Assembly: GCA_963514095.1 (NCBI GenBank)
Contig: OY741269.1
Location: forward strand, 20,056,690-20,120,689
DNA length: 64,000 bases
Direction: 5' to 3'
Source: Eutrigla gurnardus
Taxonomy: Eukaryota > Chordata > Actinopteri > Perciformes > Triglidae
In this document: positions 1-11,181 of the stretch, one piece after another
Position numbering within the stretch: the first letter of the stretch is position 1
Layout: each line of letters starts with the position of its first letter
The notes under the pieces: model-generated
Told to the model about the DNA's origin: nothing
Databases searched by the model: none
What the model saw: only the letters and a program-made list of their open reading frames with translations
Translations under genes and position numbers: made by a program

Positions 1-1032
1 CTGTATTCTCATGTATGTCATGTCATGTGTTACATGAGTTGTAAAATGCATCTTGTGACACCAGTACAGCTGGCAAGTCAATATGGATCTATGGACACTG
101 ATGAGTGGCTTCAAACACAACATTGTGGACAAAGTTCTCCATCTACACAAACAACGGAACAATGCTTCTCTGATGACGCGTCACAAACATCTGTATAGAA
201 AGCCCTTCTCAAGACTGAAGAATGGGCAGACTTTTAAGGAGAGTTTGCTCTGAAGCTGCATATTGGTGATGCGGTCTGCTTGGACATCCTGTTTGTGAGG
301 GCTTTGACTTAAGTATTAGACTTTGTCCATTTACAGTATGTCTAGAGCGACTGCTAGCCTGTTTTGGACTCTTTAATAAATTACTCAAAGCACTGTTGGA
401 GTAGTATTCCTATTTCTCACCAGGAAATCATAAACCGATTTCCACCACACTTGGATGTAAGATGACCTAACTGTAATATGTTTGCTCTGGATTGACTTTA
501 TAAAATGGAGGAATGCTCCCCTCTAAAGCGAGGTTATACCTCAAAAGTAACTTATTGACACAGTTTATTTAGAAAGAAAGAAAGTGCAAAAAAAATAGAA
601 ACAAGTGTCAGGTCGTTCTCTGGGATGAGGCTCTGGCGCTGCTAGTTTATTAGTCCTTTCTATTTTTTTTTACTTTTGAATGATAATGCAGTATTTCACA
701 TTGTCAAAGATGACCCTGTTTTGTTTATGTATTTCTAAATTTATTTCCCAAAACAATGTTGTAAAAAACTAGATTGTAATATTTATATATTTGCAGTATT
801 ACAGACGGGTAGTCTGTGGTGACATCCCCCCGGAGGTGAAAAATAAATAAAAATAAATGCTGTATTACAGTTTGTCTCCATTTTATACACAGAAAAAAAG
901 CTAACATTCACACATCTTGAGAACTTGAATCTTGCATATCAATAAAAACTCTTTTATATTCCAGTTTCCTCTAAATGTGATTAAAAAAAACAGTTTTAAA
1001 CCAGTCTGTTACGGGATAACCGGTGGATTGAA
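1..1032. other. No coding gene recognised; AT-rich DNA with several AATAAA signals
   Basis: I see no convincing exon on either strand. AATAAA-type hexamers lie near 375, at 843-857 and near 941, so part of this stretch could be the 3' end of a plus-strand gene whose coding part lies to the left. It could equally be intron of a gene running leftward from the GC-rich island at 1.7-2.4 kb. Only short, low-complexity reading frames occur. Nothing is assigned. Confidence 0.4.
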
Positions 1033-1362
1033 CTGACCGATGTCAGGACAGCAGAGTCACTTGCCACCTTCCACAAAAGATTCAAGCCTCACCTGTTCAG
1101 ACTTCACCTGGACTCTGCATAGCATGACTCACTCCTAATCCCCCCCCCCCCCAAATGCACTTCTATGTTCTTCCCTATAGCACTTTGATCATAGCATTGT
1201 ACTTGAGGTATCCTTGCTGTACAGCTTTACTCAGATAAGGACCTAACACGTTTTTTTTCTTTTTCGCTCTTACTTTATCAGCAATGTGATGTTCTTTCGA
1301 CACATGTACTTACTGTAAGTCGCTTTGGACAAAAGAGTCTGCTAAATACTCTTAATGTATAT
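1033..1362 (+). repeat. 5'-truncated L2-like LINE 3' end
   Basis: Two things mark this as the tail of an L2-type non-LTR retrotransposon. Around 1310-1350 is the motif TAAGTCGCTTTGGACAAAAG followed by a 'tctgctaaat' tail, a 3' end shared by many fish L2-like LINEs and the SINEs that use them. Just upstream (about 1050-1121) one frame reads like the end of a LINE ORF2, with residues FKPHLFRLHLDSA before a stop. A C14 run interrupts it at about 1140-1153. The element is heavily 5'-truncated and cannot move by itself. Family assignment is from memory of the motif. Confidence 0.65.
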
Positions 1363-1699
1363 GTGATGACAAACTATACTAGCATTAACCTCAAACTGGT
1401 AAATTTACACAGTCAAGATAAAAACATGAACAACCTTATCACCCAAATGTCAACAGGGGGGGGGGCAACACCAGCTGTTTAACACACAAACTTACTTGTA
1501 GACCCATTATAATGCTTTTATCACGTTGCAGCTGAAGCAACGTTACACAGGGAGGATGCTCAATCCGGATCAACTGTTCGAGTTACACAGCCGAGTCATC
1601 TCCAGCTACAGAAAAACACCCATAACTGTGCATGTTGGGGCATTTAGCTTTAGCTAAATAACAAAATTACGAGTTATTTAGACGTAACGCTATCCGTGA

Positions 1700-2400
1700 C
1701 TAAATAACATTACTTACACCAGACAGGGAGTGAAACGAGTAGCATCAAATGCTAGCAAGGACACCGTCCGTTCACCTTGACACCGCGGCTGTTAGCCCCG
1801 GTTTTAACGGACGGTAACGGACGCTAGTTCCGCGGGGTTACACCGGACACTGACACGGCAACAAGCCAAGCTCGTAAACGCAAAACACGTCAAACGCCTT
1901 GTGTAACGTTCACGTTAGCGCTAGCGAGCTAAGTGGTTAGCCTTAGCTCGCTAGGCGGCTAGTAACGCTACACCAAAGCTCATCGTCCGGGGCAACGGCG
2001 AGCAGAAGCTCACGAGACGCCGAACCGAGTTCTCCGTGTCCGCGAGACTCCCGCCACACGGAGGGGCGACATGTCACGTTACAAACGGCCACGTTACCTT
2101 GCAGGGTCTTCCTCGGGCTACTCTCGGAGCCCCTCAGCTGCTGCTCTGCTGCATTAACGAGACATACTGGGCTTTGATTGACAGCTCGCGGACGGGCACG
2201 AGGCATGGAAACAATTTACGTAGTCGCAACCGGGGGAGAGAGTCGACGCGTTCGATTTGCGCCGCTGCAGCGCGGCGGCGAGGGCGGGGCCTCCTACTTG
2301 CGAGGTGCTCCGGGTGGAAGGCCGAGCGTACACCCCCGCCCGCTCGTACCGGCCCGCGCCTTAAAACGTGCGCTCCTTCTGTAATTTTTTTTTGTTTTGA
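1700..2400 (-). promoter_or_regulatory. GC/CpG-rich island, candidate promoter and 5' exon(s) of a leftward gene
   Basis: The stretch is much richer in G, C and CpG than its surroundings. Read on the minus strand it contains strong-looking splice donors: CTGCAAG|GTAACG with the exon edge at 2098, TGGT|GTAAGT with the edge at 1718, and CTACAA|GTAAGT with the edge at 1496. An inverted CCAAT-like motif lies near 2175. This fits a minus-strand gene whose untranslated first exon lies near 2.1-2.2 kb and whose coding exons lie left of the window. The short open frames here (1943-2206 minus, 2036-2434 plus) have GC-island composition and no recognisable family. Alternatively it is a distal part of the NIPA1 promoter. 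Confidence 0.4.
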
Positions 2401-2634
2401 GGCGGGACATAGGAGGGGCGGGGTTGGCCTGTAAATTAACCAGTGTCCGCTCGGTGGCGGTGCGTCTCAACGATTTGGTATTTAACTGCATAGTAACATG
2501 TTTCATATCATTTTAGATGGCTATTTAATTGTTATCTATTTATTATTCTAGTTTATTTTATATTTTTGACTTTTTAAATGTAATAAGTGTACATTTCATA
2601 TTCTTGTTACTGTTAATGCTGCAGACATCCCCTA

Positions 2635-2813
2635 ACAGGTGTGTCAAACTGATCCAGTAAAGGGCCGCTGTGGCTGCAGGTTTTCATTCCAACCAATCAA
2701 GGTGTGAAGGCTAATCATCTAGGTGAATAAGTCGAGTCAGGTGTGTTCTTGCTTGGTTGGAATGAAAACCTGCAGCCACAGCGGCCCTTTACTGGATCAG
2801 TTTGACACACCTG
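2635..2813. mobile_element. Foldback MITE with 61-bp perfect terminal inverted repeats
   Basis: The left arm (2636-2696, starting CAGGTGTGTCAAACTGATCC) and the right arm (2753-2813) are exact reverse complements over 61 bp, separated by a loop of 56 bp. CCCTA occurs directly outside both ends and may be a short target duplication. There is no coding capacity, so this is a non-autonomous DNA transposon or foldback element. The perfect arms suggest a young insertion or one kept identical by conversion. It sits between the GC-rich island and the NIPA1 promoter. Confidence 0.8.
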
Positions 2814-3039
2814 CCCTAGAATAATATATATTTGTATATGTATGCATATTCCTGTCTAGCGCTTTCTTTTTGTATGCCTTCATATTTAAAAAATAATTAT
2901 ATATTTAAAAGTATTATAGTAATTTAATAATATGATTATATAATTGATATTATATTAATAATACAATTATATATTATTATATTCGTCTTAATATTATATT
3001 AATATTCTATATTTATATTTCCTTCTCTATACACGAAAA

Positions 3040-3258
3040 ACACTTGACGCATGCGCAGTATGCGAGTTCCGTTCGGCGACTCCATTTACCGTGATGCAGC
3101 GAAGCCGGGTTCTCGAGGAAAAACGCGCGTGCGCAGTGTCTCATTTTTCCCCCAGAGTCCAAACTCTTGAACCCGAACCTGAACCTGAACCGTGGACGTC
3201 GTCCAGTTATTTCACTAAAGCTAAGCTAAGCTAAACTACGCTAAAGGCCGCGGAGATC
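3040..3258 (+). promoter_or_regulatory. NIPA1 promoter and 5' UTR with two NRF1-like sites
   Basis: GC-rich DNA directly upstream of the NIPA1 start codon. Two palindromic motifs matching the NRF1 consensus are visible: ACGCATGCGCAG at 3047-3058 and CGCGCGTGCGCAG at 3124-3136. No TATA box is evident, as expected for a widely expressed gene. The 5' UTR holds short direct repeats near 3173-3193 ('gaacctgaac') and 3220-3245 ('gctaa'). The transcription start is not determined. Confidence 0.6.
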
Positions 3259-3496
3259 ATGGCCGCCGGCTCGGAGCCGAGCAGCGTCTCCGGGATCGTG
3301 ATAGCTGTAGTTTCTAGCTTCATCAACGGCTCGACATTCGTGCTCCATAAAAAGGGGATATTACGCTCCCGGGACAGAGGTAGACATGTTTACATTTCCT
3401 AAACGGCATCGTGGGTTTATTTACGCCCGTCTGTGGAGCTCAGTGACCCGGATGTTAGACAGGAAGCCCCATCTTCAGTGTAGTCCCTGGACTGTG

Positions 3497-3531
<35 letters not shown>

Positions 3532-5211
3532 TTTATTTTTTAAAAGATGAGTTATTGGACTCCATATGAGTAACATCATCCACTAACCTACTTCCTGTTG
3601 TCTCCAGGAGGCTCATACCTCACAGATGCGGTGTGGTGGGGAGGCACCCTGTCCAGTGAGTATTGCGCCATCTATCCACAGAACATTTAATAAACTGATG
3701 GACAGTATCTGTAATTAAATTCTTATATCTACAATCACATTTTTGATATCTAGAATGAACATTCTGGTTATGTCTTATACGGTTACCCATAATTAACATT
3801 GTGATGAGTAAGAATGACATTTCAGATATCTACAATTAGAATTATGAATACTCATAAATGTACTGTGAGTATATTTTAGATATTCATAAGTATAGTATTT
3901 TCTTCCTATAGAATTTTATTCTTATTATATTATTTCAAGATATCTAAAATTTCACATGGATGTTAAACATTCTGTCGTGTGTTTGTCTTGTCAGTGATTG
4001 TGGGTCAGATCGGGAACTTCCTAGCGTACAATGTGGCTCCGGCGGTCGTGGTGACGCCACTCGGGGCCCTGGGGGTCCTGTTTGGGTGAGTCCTTTAGCA
4101 TTTAGCTTGACTCAAGTCACACACAGCAACACGCTGATTCTGCGATCAATTTTAATTGCAATGCATTTTAATCTTCTTTTTTTTTTCGGCTAGAGCGCCG
4201 TTCAAGCCTTTTATTATTTTATACAGACAGTGTGGAAACAGGGAGAGAGAGGGAGAAGACATTGCGGAAAACTGATCCCGGGCCCCATTTTAATAATTTT
4301 TAATTAATTAATTAATTTTAGAGGAGATTTAAAAATATCGCGCTATAACCTAAACATATTGGATATTATTTATAGGCCATATTGCCCAGCCCTAGTGTGG
4401 CGCTGGTTTTGCTTGATGCTGGTCCTGTGTGATCCTGGTCCTGCAGGGCGGTGCTGGCCTCGTGGATCCTGAAGGAGAACCTGAACCTGGTGGGGAAGCT
4501 GGGCTGCGTGTTGTGCTGCTGCGGCTCCATCGTGCTCCTCATCCATGCCCCCAAAGCCGAAGCTGTGACCTCCAGACTGGAGCTGGAGGAGAGATTGTGG
4601 GACCCAGGTAAGTCCAGAACCACTACAGACCAGCTCCTCTACTTCTACTGATCCAACCAAACATTTGAACATCAAATAACAATGTCCTTCCTCCTCCCCC
4701 TCCTCCTCCTCCTCCAGTGTTTGTGACGTACACCGTCTCCGTGCTCCTCCTCCTGGTCGTCCTGATCGGGTGGATCGCTCCGGCTCACGGCTCCTCCAAC
4801 CTCCTGGTCTACGTCTCCATCTGCTCCCTGTTGGGAAGCTTCACGGTGCCGAGCAGTAAAGGTCTGGGTCTGGTGGCCCCGGAGGTCCTTGGTTCGGGCC
4901 CACGGAGCGGCCGGGCGCTGGCCCTCTTCCTGGCCCTGCTGGCCACGCTGGCCGTCAGTGTGCTCGTCCAGTTCTTCTTCATCAACAAGGCGTTGGAGCG
5001 CTTCAGCTCCCACGTGTTCGAGGCCGTGTACTACGTGGCGTTCACCGGCGTGGTGCTGCTGGCCTCGGCGCTCCTCTTCAGGGAGTGGACGGAGCTCACG
5101 GCGGCCGACGGCCTCGCCCTGCTGTGTGGTCTGACCACGGTGAGCATCGGGGTCGTCCTGCTGCGCATCTCCCAGGAGGCTGTGATCACCTGGAGGAAGA
5201 AGAGGGACTGA
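3259..5211 (+). CDS. NIPA1: NIPA1, magnesium transporter of the NIPA family
   Basis: Coding exons: 3259-3379, 3608-3655, 3995-4085, 4447-4607, 4718-5211. All junctions are GT-AG and the 915 nt encode 304 aa. The protein is a multi-pass membrane protein of the drug/metabolite-transporter-like NIPA family, which moves Mg2+ across plasma and endosomal membranes. Family landmarks visible are NGSTFVLHKKGI (TM1), VGQIGNFLAY, VTPLGALGVLFG, LKENLNLVGKLGC, IAPAHGSSNLLVYVSICSLL and the YYVAFTGVVLLASALLF helix. The start MAAGSEPSSVSG is the first ATG before TM1. The N-terminus lacks the polyalanine tract of human NIPA1, which explains most of the shorter length (human about 329 aa). Exons of 91 and 161 nt recur in NIPA2 downstream, so the two are paralogues from an old duplication. 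NIPA1 rather than NIPA2 is called from the IAPAHG and SFTVPSSKGLGL segments. Confidence 0.95.
3499..3530 (+). repeat. (TG)n microsatellite in NIPA1 intron 1
   Basis: About 16 TG units between NIPA1 exons 1 and 2, roughly 77 bp upstream of the exon 2 acceptor. Confidence 0.95.
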
Positions 5212-5403
5212 TGGACTCCTGACTCATACCTCCGAGTCTTAACCATGTATTTATAACTCCGTTATTTGTGTTTATCTTCAGGCATCTGTGTATTTTTATT
5301 AACAGATACAGAGAGGTTAAAACAAATATACATAACGCACTACACTCGCTCATTTCCATTTTACATGTTGTTTTCTGTAAATGCCCTTCCATAGTAGTAA
5401 GTA

Positions 5404-5409
5404 AATAAA
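5404..5409 (+). terminator. Likely NIPA1 polyadenylation signal
   Basis: First canonical AATAAA after the NIPA1 stop, about 190 bp downstream. Further AATAAA hexamers near 5467, 5535 and 5947 could give longer 3' ends. Which is used cannot be told from sequence. Confidence 0.5.
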
Positions 5410-6095
5410 GTATTTATCTACATAAATATATATTTAAATGTATTTTTGCCTTCTAATACATATTTATAATAAAAAGTTTAATTCTCCCCTCACTCTGGTT
5501 GTTATGACACTATTATTAATAATGTTCAGGACTGAATAAACTTGAGATAATTTGTTTTGTTTATTTTTTTAAATACATTGAAAAGAATCTGGGGATAAAG
5601 TATTCATATTTTATATATAGGAATCATCTATAAATACATTAAAGAGTACAAGAGTTTTAATACTTTTTTCCATAAATTTGAGAGATTTTAGATCATTCTG
5701 GATTTCTATGTGCAAAATTATGAATTTGGGGACAGTTTGTGTGACCTTACATCTGTGCAAATAAAATGGACCGTATAATATCAAGTTAACAACAGATTCA
5801 ATATTATATGCGTCATGTTCAAAATACCAAATTACATTCTACATTCAAACCTGATATTTCAAAATACAGGAAGTGACATTCTAGTCCAAATAGAGCAGAA
5901 TGTAAACAAGTATAGAATACATGTGTCACAGATGCTGGTTCATTGTAAATAAACTCAATACTTTAAACACAGACGCTGACTTGTAAGTTTGTGCTTTCAT
6001 GACGTCACAATGACACGCCACAATCGTTACAATAAAGCCCTCATAATAAATAGCCTACTATAAAGAGTGGACTTGGGACTCTTCCATCCATCGCG
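5410..6095. other. AT-rich spacer between NIPA1 and NIPA2
   Basis: No exon, repeat element or RNA gene recognised. It holds alternative NIPA1 poly(A) signals and AT-rich unique-looking DNA. Confidence 0.5.
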
Positions 6096-6340
6096 CCATA
6101 CCGGACTTCAGCCTCCGCGGTGGGGGGGAGGGCACCTCCAGCTCCCGTGATAAGCAGCAGAGTGCGGCAGGCAGACGTGACGCGGAGCTGCTGCTGGCCG
6201 GTGATGATGACGCAGGGAGCGGTAGCTACGTGATGGTTAGCCGCGGAGCCCGGAAGTAGGCTAGCTGTTAGCTAACCTCCAGCTGTGTTAGCTACCACTT
6301 TGTGCCCGTCGGGGAGAGCAGCAGCCAGCCAGCCGGACAG
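6096..6340 (+). promoter_or_regulatory. NIPA2 promoter and untranslated exon 1
   Basis: A GC-rich block that includes an ETS-type CCGGAAGT site at 6250-6257. It ends in a good donor, CCGGACAG|GTATAT, with the exon edge at 6340. Exon 2 starts at 8100 after the acceptor CTCCTGTCTCTGCAG, and the start codon lies in exon 2 at 8195. Use of this first exon is inferred, not shown. Confidence 0.55.
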
Positions 6341-6814
6341 GTATATTAAACTCTCTTTATGACGTCTCGAAGCCAGTAGGCGAACCGACATTAAAACTAT
6401 TCTGAATTATTAATGCTAACCGACTTAGCTAGCCAGCTAGTTAGCCGTCGAGCTTACGGAAGCTAACGTGGCTGACGAGGAGAACACTCGCACAATTTGA
6501 AATGCTGGTAAAGTGAGTTCAAATGTGACGCCGCGGCTCCACCACGGTGCCGTTGGTACTGGACTAGGAGGCTCGCATGTACCGGTCGGGTGGTCGGTGG
6601 ACTGGGAGGCTGCTGCTGGTTTACAGGAGGTTTCCCAGCAGCACCAGTCCACCAGGGAGGAAGCCTCGAAGCTACGAAACTCCTGATCCGTTAAGATACC
6701 AGAGCTGCTATTTATTAGAGAGCACCTCACCCTAGTCTTTAACTACTATTAACTATATATATATATATATACACATACACACACTACAAGCCTGAAACTT
6801 CCCACAGAAAGTCA

Positions 6815-7710
6815 ACATCTTATCTGATCAAATGGAATTTATTGTCTTTACTTCCTCGTGTTCTCTAACTCATTCCTTTTTTATTGATGTATTTTCTTTT
6901 GTGCAGCACTTTGTAAAATTAGTTTAAATACAAAGTGCTATGCAGATCATTGATATTAATTAAACACATTTGAATTATTAAAATTATCTTTTTATTATTA
7001 TTTCATCATCTCTAATAATTGACTAAACATCTTATCTGATCAAATGGAATTTATTGCCTTTACTTCCTCGTGTTCTAACTTATTCCTTATTTATTATCTT
7101 TTGTGCGGCACTTTGTAAAATGATTAAGTGCTATAAAAATACACTTAACTTATTATATACTAACATTTTAATCTTATTTTTGTATTTTATTATGTATCTG
7201 AACATTATTTTTCCATCTTTTCATCTAATCTACTTGTTGTCTTTACTTCCTCTGTGCTCCCGTTCTTTGCCCTTTTTTTTTCTTATTTTATTAACCTTAT
7301 TTTCTTCCGTGCAGCACTTTGTAAAACTATTTTTAACAAGTGCTATACAGATCATTTATATAATATTATTATCAACTAAATTAAAATGTTTTCTTTAAAA
7401 ATGTTATTAATCGTAAATGTTATTTTGCCTCGTTTCCTCTCTTTAGCCCCTTTTCCCCTTTTTATTAGCCCTATTTTATTAAGTGCAGCACAAAGCAAAA
7501 TAGTTCTATTATCTTGTTATGCATTTTATGTTTTCTACTTTAATAAGTATCTGTTTATTTATTAGAGTAAAAGTGTTATTTTCCATCTTTTCATCTAATC
7601 TGTTTTATTGTCTTTACTTTTTGTTTCACATTTTTTATTTTTTCTGCCTCGTTTGGTTTTATTTTCTTTAGCGCAGCATTTTGTAAAGTTAAGTAAAATG
7701 CCACACACAC
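6815..7710 (+). repeat. Imperfect tandem array, about 5 units of about 200 bp, in NIPA2 intron 1
   Basis: A diverged block recurs around 6815-6960, 7025-7140, 7215-7380, 7430-7510 and 7575-7700. Each copy pairs a 'tcatctaatct/gatcaaatgg...ttattgtctttacttcctcgt' part with a 'gtgcagcactttgtaaaa' part, often followed by 'aagtgctat.cagatcatt'. It is AT-rich and non-coding. The unit resembles the tail of a dispersed fish repeat amplified in tandem. Boundaries are approximate. Confidence 0.6.
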
Positions 7711-8194
7711 ACACACACGCGTTTATATTATTACCCCGCGGGTGTCCCCTCCCTGTGGAGGAGTTCTGTGTGTCATAACTCAGCTCGGCGGTGTGAGTCC
7801 CTCCCTGGATTCCTTTGCCTTGACGGTATAATATTGACATTGCTACTGACTGAATTGCTGTTCTGAGAGCAACCGGTTATTCGCTGGCCGTCAGTCGTAT
7901 CTGTGTCACCGTGGGAGCAGCTACATGCTCTTAGACGAGCGTCTGATCCTCTGATGGACTCGAACGCATCACGCGGTGGTTTCTGTAGCGTCGTCTGTGG
8001 AGACGGTGGGTCGTCGTCGTCCTAGAGACAAACAAACAAACGTTGACGTGCTTAACAGCAGCTGATGATGATGAGGTTTCCTGTCTCCTGTCTCTGCAGG
8101 TGTTCGGGCGTCGGGCCACAACTGCACTGTCGGTCAGCACCTGCACTGCTTGGTGGTAAATGTGACAGACGGCGTGAACACATCCAGCCTCGCG

Positions 8195-10580
8195 ATGGGT
8201 CAGGACCGAGGGAAGTACGACTTCTACATCGGCCTGGGCTTGGCCATCAGCTCCAGCATCTTCATCGGCGGGAGCTTCATCCTCAAGAAGAAAGGTCTGC
8301 TGCGGTTGGCCAGGAAGGGCTCCATGCGGGCAGGTAAACACGTCACGTCGACACCATAGCTACCAAAGTGCAGCGCAGTCAGGTGAGCTGAGGCACTCCC
8401 CCGTTACTGCTGCTGTTGCTGCTGTTGAGCAACACGCACGGAGAAGCAGCCAAACCAGTGGGGGCGAACCTTCCTGCTCACTTAACCACACCTGCAACAT
8501 TCAGGCTTGCTGCATTTCTCTCACTTGAGCAGGTTGTTTATGTGTCAGCAAATATCATTAAACAAATTCCTCAGGGAGAATGTTGGAGAGAGAAAGTCAT
8601 TATTAATTTTTGGGGGCAATAAATGTATGTGTGTGTATATATATATAATTTATAGTGAATTTATTTGGAGGGAAACAAATCTCCTGAGAGAAATTATTTG
8701 GATGTATTATTCTCTCTCTCTCACACACACACACTCACACACTCACACACACACACATTCACACACACACACACACACAGAAACCCATGGACTCTTGTAA
8801 ACCACACACACACAGAAACCCATGGACTCTTGTAAACGTATCCACGTCTCCTCCTCAGGTCAGGGGGGTCATGCGTATCTGAAGGAGTGGCTCTGGTGGG
8901 CTGGTTTACTGTCCAGTAAGTGATGCTCCTTTAAAACCTTGGCTGTTCATTTTAAATGCTGTTACATCAACGTTTGAGCTGCAGATTAAACTGAATAATG
9001 TTGACATCTGAATGTTGTTGCAACACAAACCTCAGTCTGAGTTTTAGTCTGTTTCATGCGTCTACCTTCCTCTCTAGTGGGAGCTGGGGAAGGAGCCAAC
9101 TTTGCAGCGTACGCCTTTGCTCCGGCGACCTTGGTGACCCCACTGGGAGCCCTCAGTGTGCTCGTCAGGTATAGACCCCCCCGTTAAACCTGGTCCCAGT
9201 TGATCCTCCTACATGTAAATGGGTTTGTGGACTGAAACCGCCGTGTCATTGCAGCGCGGTGCTGTCGTCGTACTTCCTGTCGGAGCGGTTGAACCTGCAC
9301 GGGAAGCTGGGCTGCCTGCTCAGCATCCTGGGCTCCACCACCATGGTGATCCACGCCCCGCAGGAGGAGGAGATCAGCAGCCTGGAGCACATGGCCAAGA
9401 AGCTGGTCGACCCAGGTAAACACCCAGTGTGGTTTACTCCCTGCTCTGAAGAGCCCTAAAGCATGACTACATGAAAACCAGCTGGTTCCAGATCAGGGTG
9501 GTGTCTGTTTTGCATGATTTAAAGGGACAGTTGTGATGTTTGGTTGTATGAGACACTTCTTTGACCTTTCTGACAGAGGTAGTTATCTCTGCTCTCTTCA
9601 AAGCCACCAGACTCCATTCACAAAAAAGCAAATTTAACCTCTCAGAACACAGGAGTTTCTGTTCTACTGCTGCCTCCTTCTGTTAGTCAGTTTGCGTTGT
9701 TGTGAGACTTTGGTGTTTTAAAGGGTTAATTCAGATTCACCTAAGTCACACAAGATCCTGTGATCTGAGCGGTTAAATTAGTGTTTTAGTGTTTGGTGGC
9801 TTTGAAGAGTTTTTCCTGTAGTAATACACTGATTATGGATAAGTACCTCATACAATCCCACTTCATAAAATTTGAACTCTTCCTTTAAGACCAAACAATA
9901 TATTTTCTATCTTTTTTCCTTAAGGGTTCTTCATCTTTGCAACCCTCGTCATTATCGTGGCCCTCATCTTCATATTTGTCGTGGGGCCCCGTCATGGTCA
10001 GACCAACATCCTCGTCTACATCACCATCTGCTCCGTCATCGGGGCGCTCTCCGTGTCCTGCGTGAAGGGCCTTGGCATCGCCATTAAGGAAGCGATCGCC
10101 GGGAAGAGCGTGGCGAGGAACCCGCTGGCGTGGATCCTGCTCCTGGGTCTGGTGGCGTGCGTCAGCACCCAGATCAACTACCTGAACAAGGCCCTGGACA
10201 TATTCAACACCTCGCTGGTGACGCCCATCTACTACGTGTTCTTCACCACGTCGGTGCTCACCTGCTCCGCCATCCTGTTCAAAGAGTGGGGTCACATGGG
10301 CACAGACGACGTCATCGGCACCCTCAGCGGCTTCCTCACCATCATCGTGGGGATCTTCCTGCTGCACGCCTTCAAGGACGTCAGCGTCAGCCTGGCCTCC
10401 CTCGCCGTGTCCATGCGGAAGGAGGAGCGGGCGTTCCCCGCCGCCAACGGCATGGCGTCCCACTACGACCTGCTGCACAGCGAGTCCACCACGGAGGACC
10501 TGGAGGACCGGGAGATGGGTCTGCCTTTCGACAGCGTCTCCCGGAGGAACGGGGCAATGACTTCCTCTCTGGATCATTGA
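8195..10580 (+). CDS. NIPA2: NIPA2, magnesium transporter of the NIPA family
   Basis: Coding exons: 8195-8333, 8859-8915, 9078-9168, 9255-9415, 9925-10580. Splice phases agree and the 1,104 nt encode 367 aa. The start MGQDRGKYDFYIGLGLA matches the family start, and no earlier in-frame ATG is seen in this exon. NIPA2 is a nine-TM Mg2+ transporter of plasma membrane and early endosomes. Near-invariant segments are SSSIFIGGSFILKKKGLL, LKEWLWWAGLLSM, FAAYAFAPATLVTPLGALS, FVVGPRHGQTNILVYITICS, INYLNKALDIFNTSLVTPIYY and IVGIFLLHAFKDVS. The C-terminal tail (from about residue 310) is hydrophilic and more variable, ending SLDH. The last exon is GC-rich, unlike the introns. NIPA2 and the minus-strand CYFIP1 are tail-to-tail. 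Confidence 0.96.
8718..8838 (+). repeat. (CA)n microsatellite with a 35-bp tandem duplication near the exon 3 acceptor
   Basis: Interrupted CA/CT repeats run from about 8718. A 35-bp unit containing AGAAACCCATGGACTCTTGT is present twice (starts 8779 and 8814). The second copy ends about 20 bp before the acceptor of the NIPA2 exon at 8859. The two copies are identical, which suggests a recent slippage event. Confidence 0.85.
9518..9888 (+). repeat. Dispersed repeat family A, copy 1 (NIPA2 intron)
   Basis: It begins TTTAAAGGGACAGTTGTGAT and ends in a related inverted sequence (TTCCTTTAAG). Internal blocks ('accagactccattcacaaaaaagca', 'gactttggtgttttaaagggtt', 'ttcagattcac') recur at 20080-20338 and 47010-47335. 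No coding capacity; probably a non-autonomous DNA transposon. The right end lies only about 37 bp before the final NIPA2 exon. Confidence 0.6.
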
Positions 10581-11101
10581 GGAGGATGGTTTTTTGTTTT
10601 TTTCCTTTCATCTGCCTACCGACTCACCAACCGTGGTGTTGTCGTGGCAACAATGAGACAATCAGCTGTTCGGAGGAGGGGGGGGGACTTGGACAGACCA
10701 GTGGATTGTATTCAATGTTTTAATTTGCCTTACTTTTCTCTCTGGATATGAGACGCTCATATTCACCTGATTACTTCCTCTGTAGCTGTAAATATGAGTT
10801 TTTTTAAAAGAATCTTTTGTTATATGTACATGCATATTCATGCACTGACTTCCTTTCTATGAATCAAAAGGTTTTAATATATATATTCTATATGAGATCC
10901 TGCTGACACTACATTTAAAAACAAAAAGGACAGTGGCTATGATTTGAGTTTTCGTGATACTTGAAAGTAACAACAGTTTCCGTTGGACGTCATCATTCTG
11001 AACTTTTTTTTGTAGCGTTTTCATGAAAAGCTCTGGAGATGAACCGACATGTTTGTTACATATTTATTGAATTAAAATGATTAAAACAACAAGGCACGGT
11101 G

Positions 11102-11107
11102 AATAAA
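11102..11107 (+). terminator. Likely NIPA2 polyadenylation signal
   Basis: AATAAA about 520 bp after the NIPA2 stop. The intervening DNA shows no other gene. It lies only about 70 bp from the likely CYFIP1 signal on the other strand. Confidence 0.5.
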
Positions 11108-11175
11108 TGCTTAACATGTGAGTATGAGCTTTTCCTTTAAAATGTTTAGCATGCACGTTGAATAGAAAACACACG

Positions 11176-11181
11176 TTTATT
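11176..11181 (-). terminator. Likely CYFIP1 polyadenylation signal
   Basis: TTTATT on the plus strand (AATAAA on minus), about 305 bp past the CYFIP1 stop, directly next to a C17-like run at 11182-11198. A second minus-strand AATAAA at 11063-11068 would make the CYFIP1 and NIPA2 transcripts overlap. Confidence 0.45.

Noticed and set aside
1943..2434. Open frames of 87 and 132 codons in the GC-rich island
   Set aside because: Overlapping frames on both strands with CpG-island composition and no recognisable domain; better explained as promoter or UTR.
8150..8194. N-terminal extension of NIPA2 from position 8150
   Set aside because: The codon there is TTG, not ATG; the first ATG in frame is at 8195 and matches the family start.
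9885..10577. 230-codon minus-strand frame
   Set aside because: Shadow of the GC-rich last exon of NIPA2.
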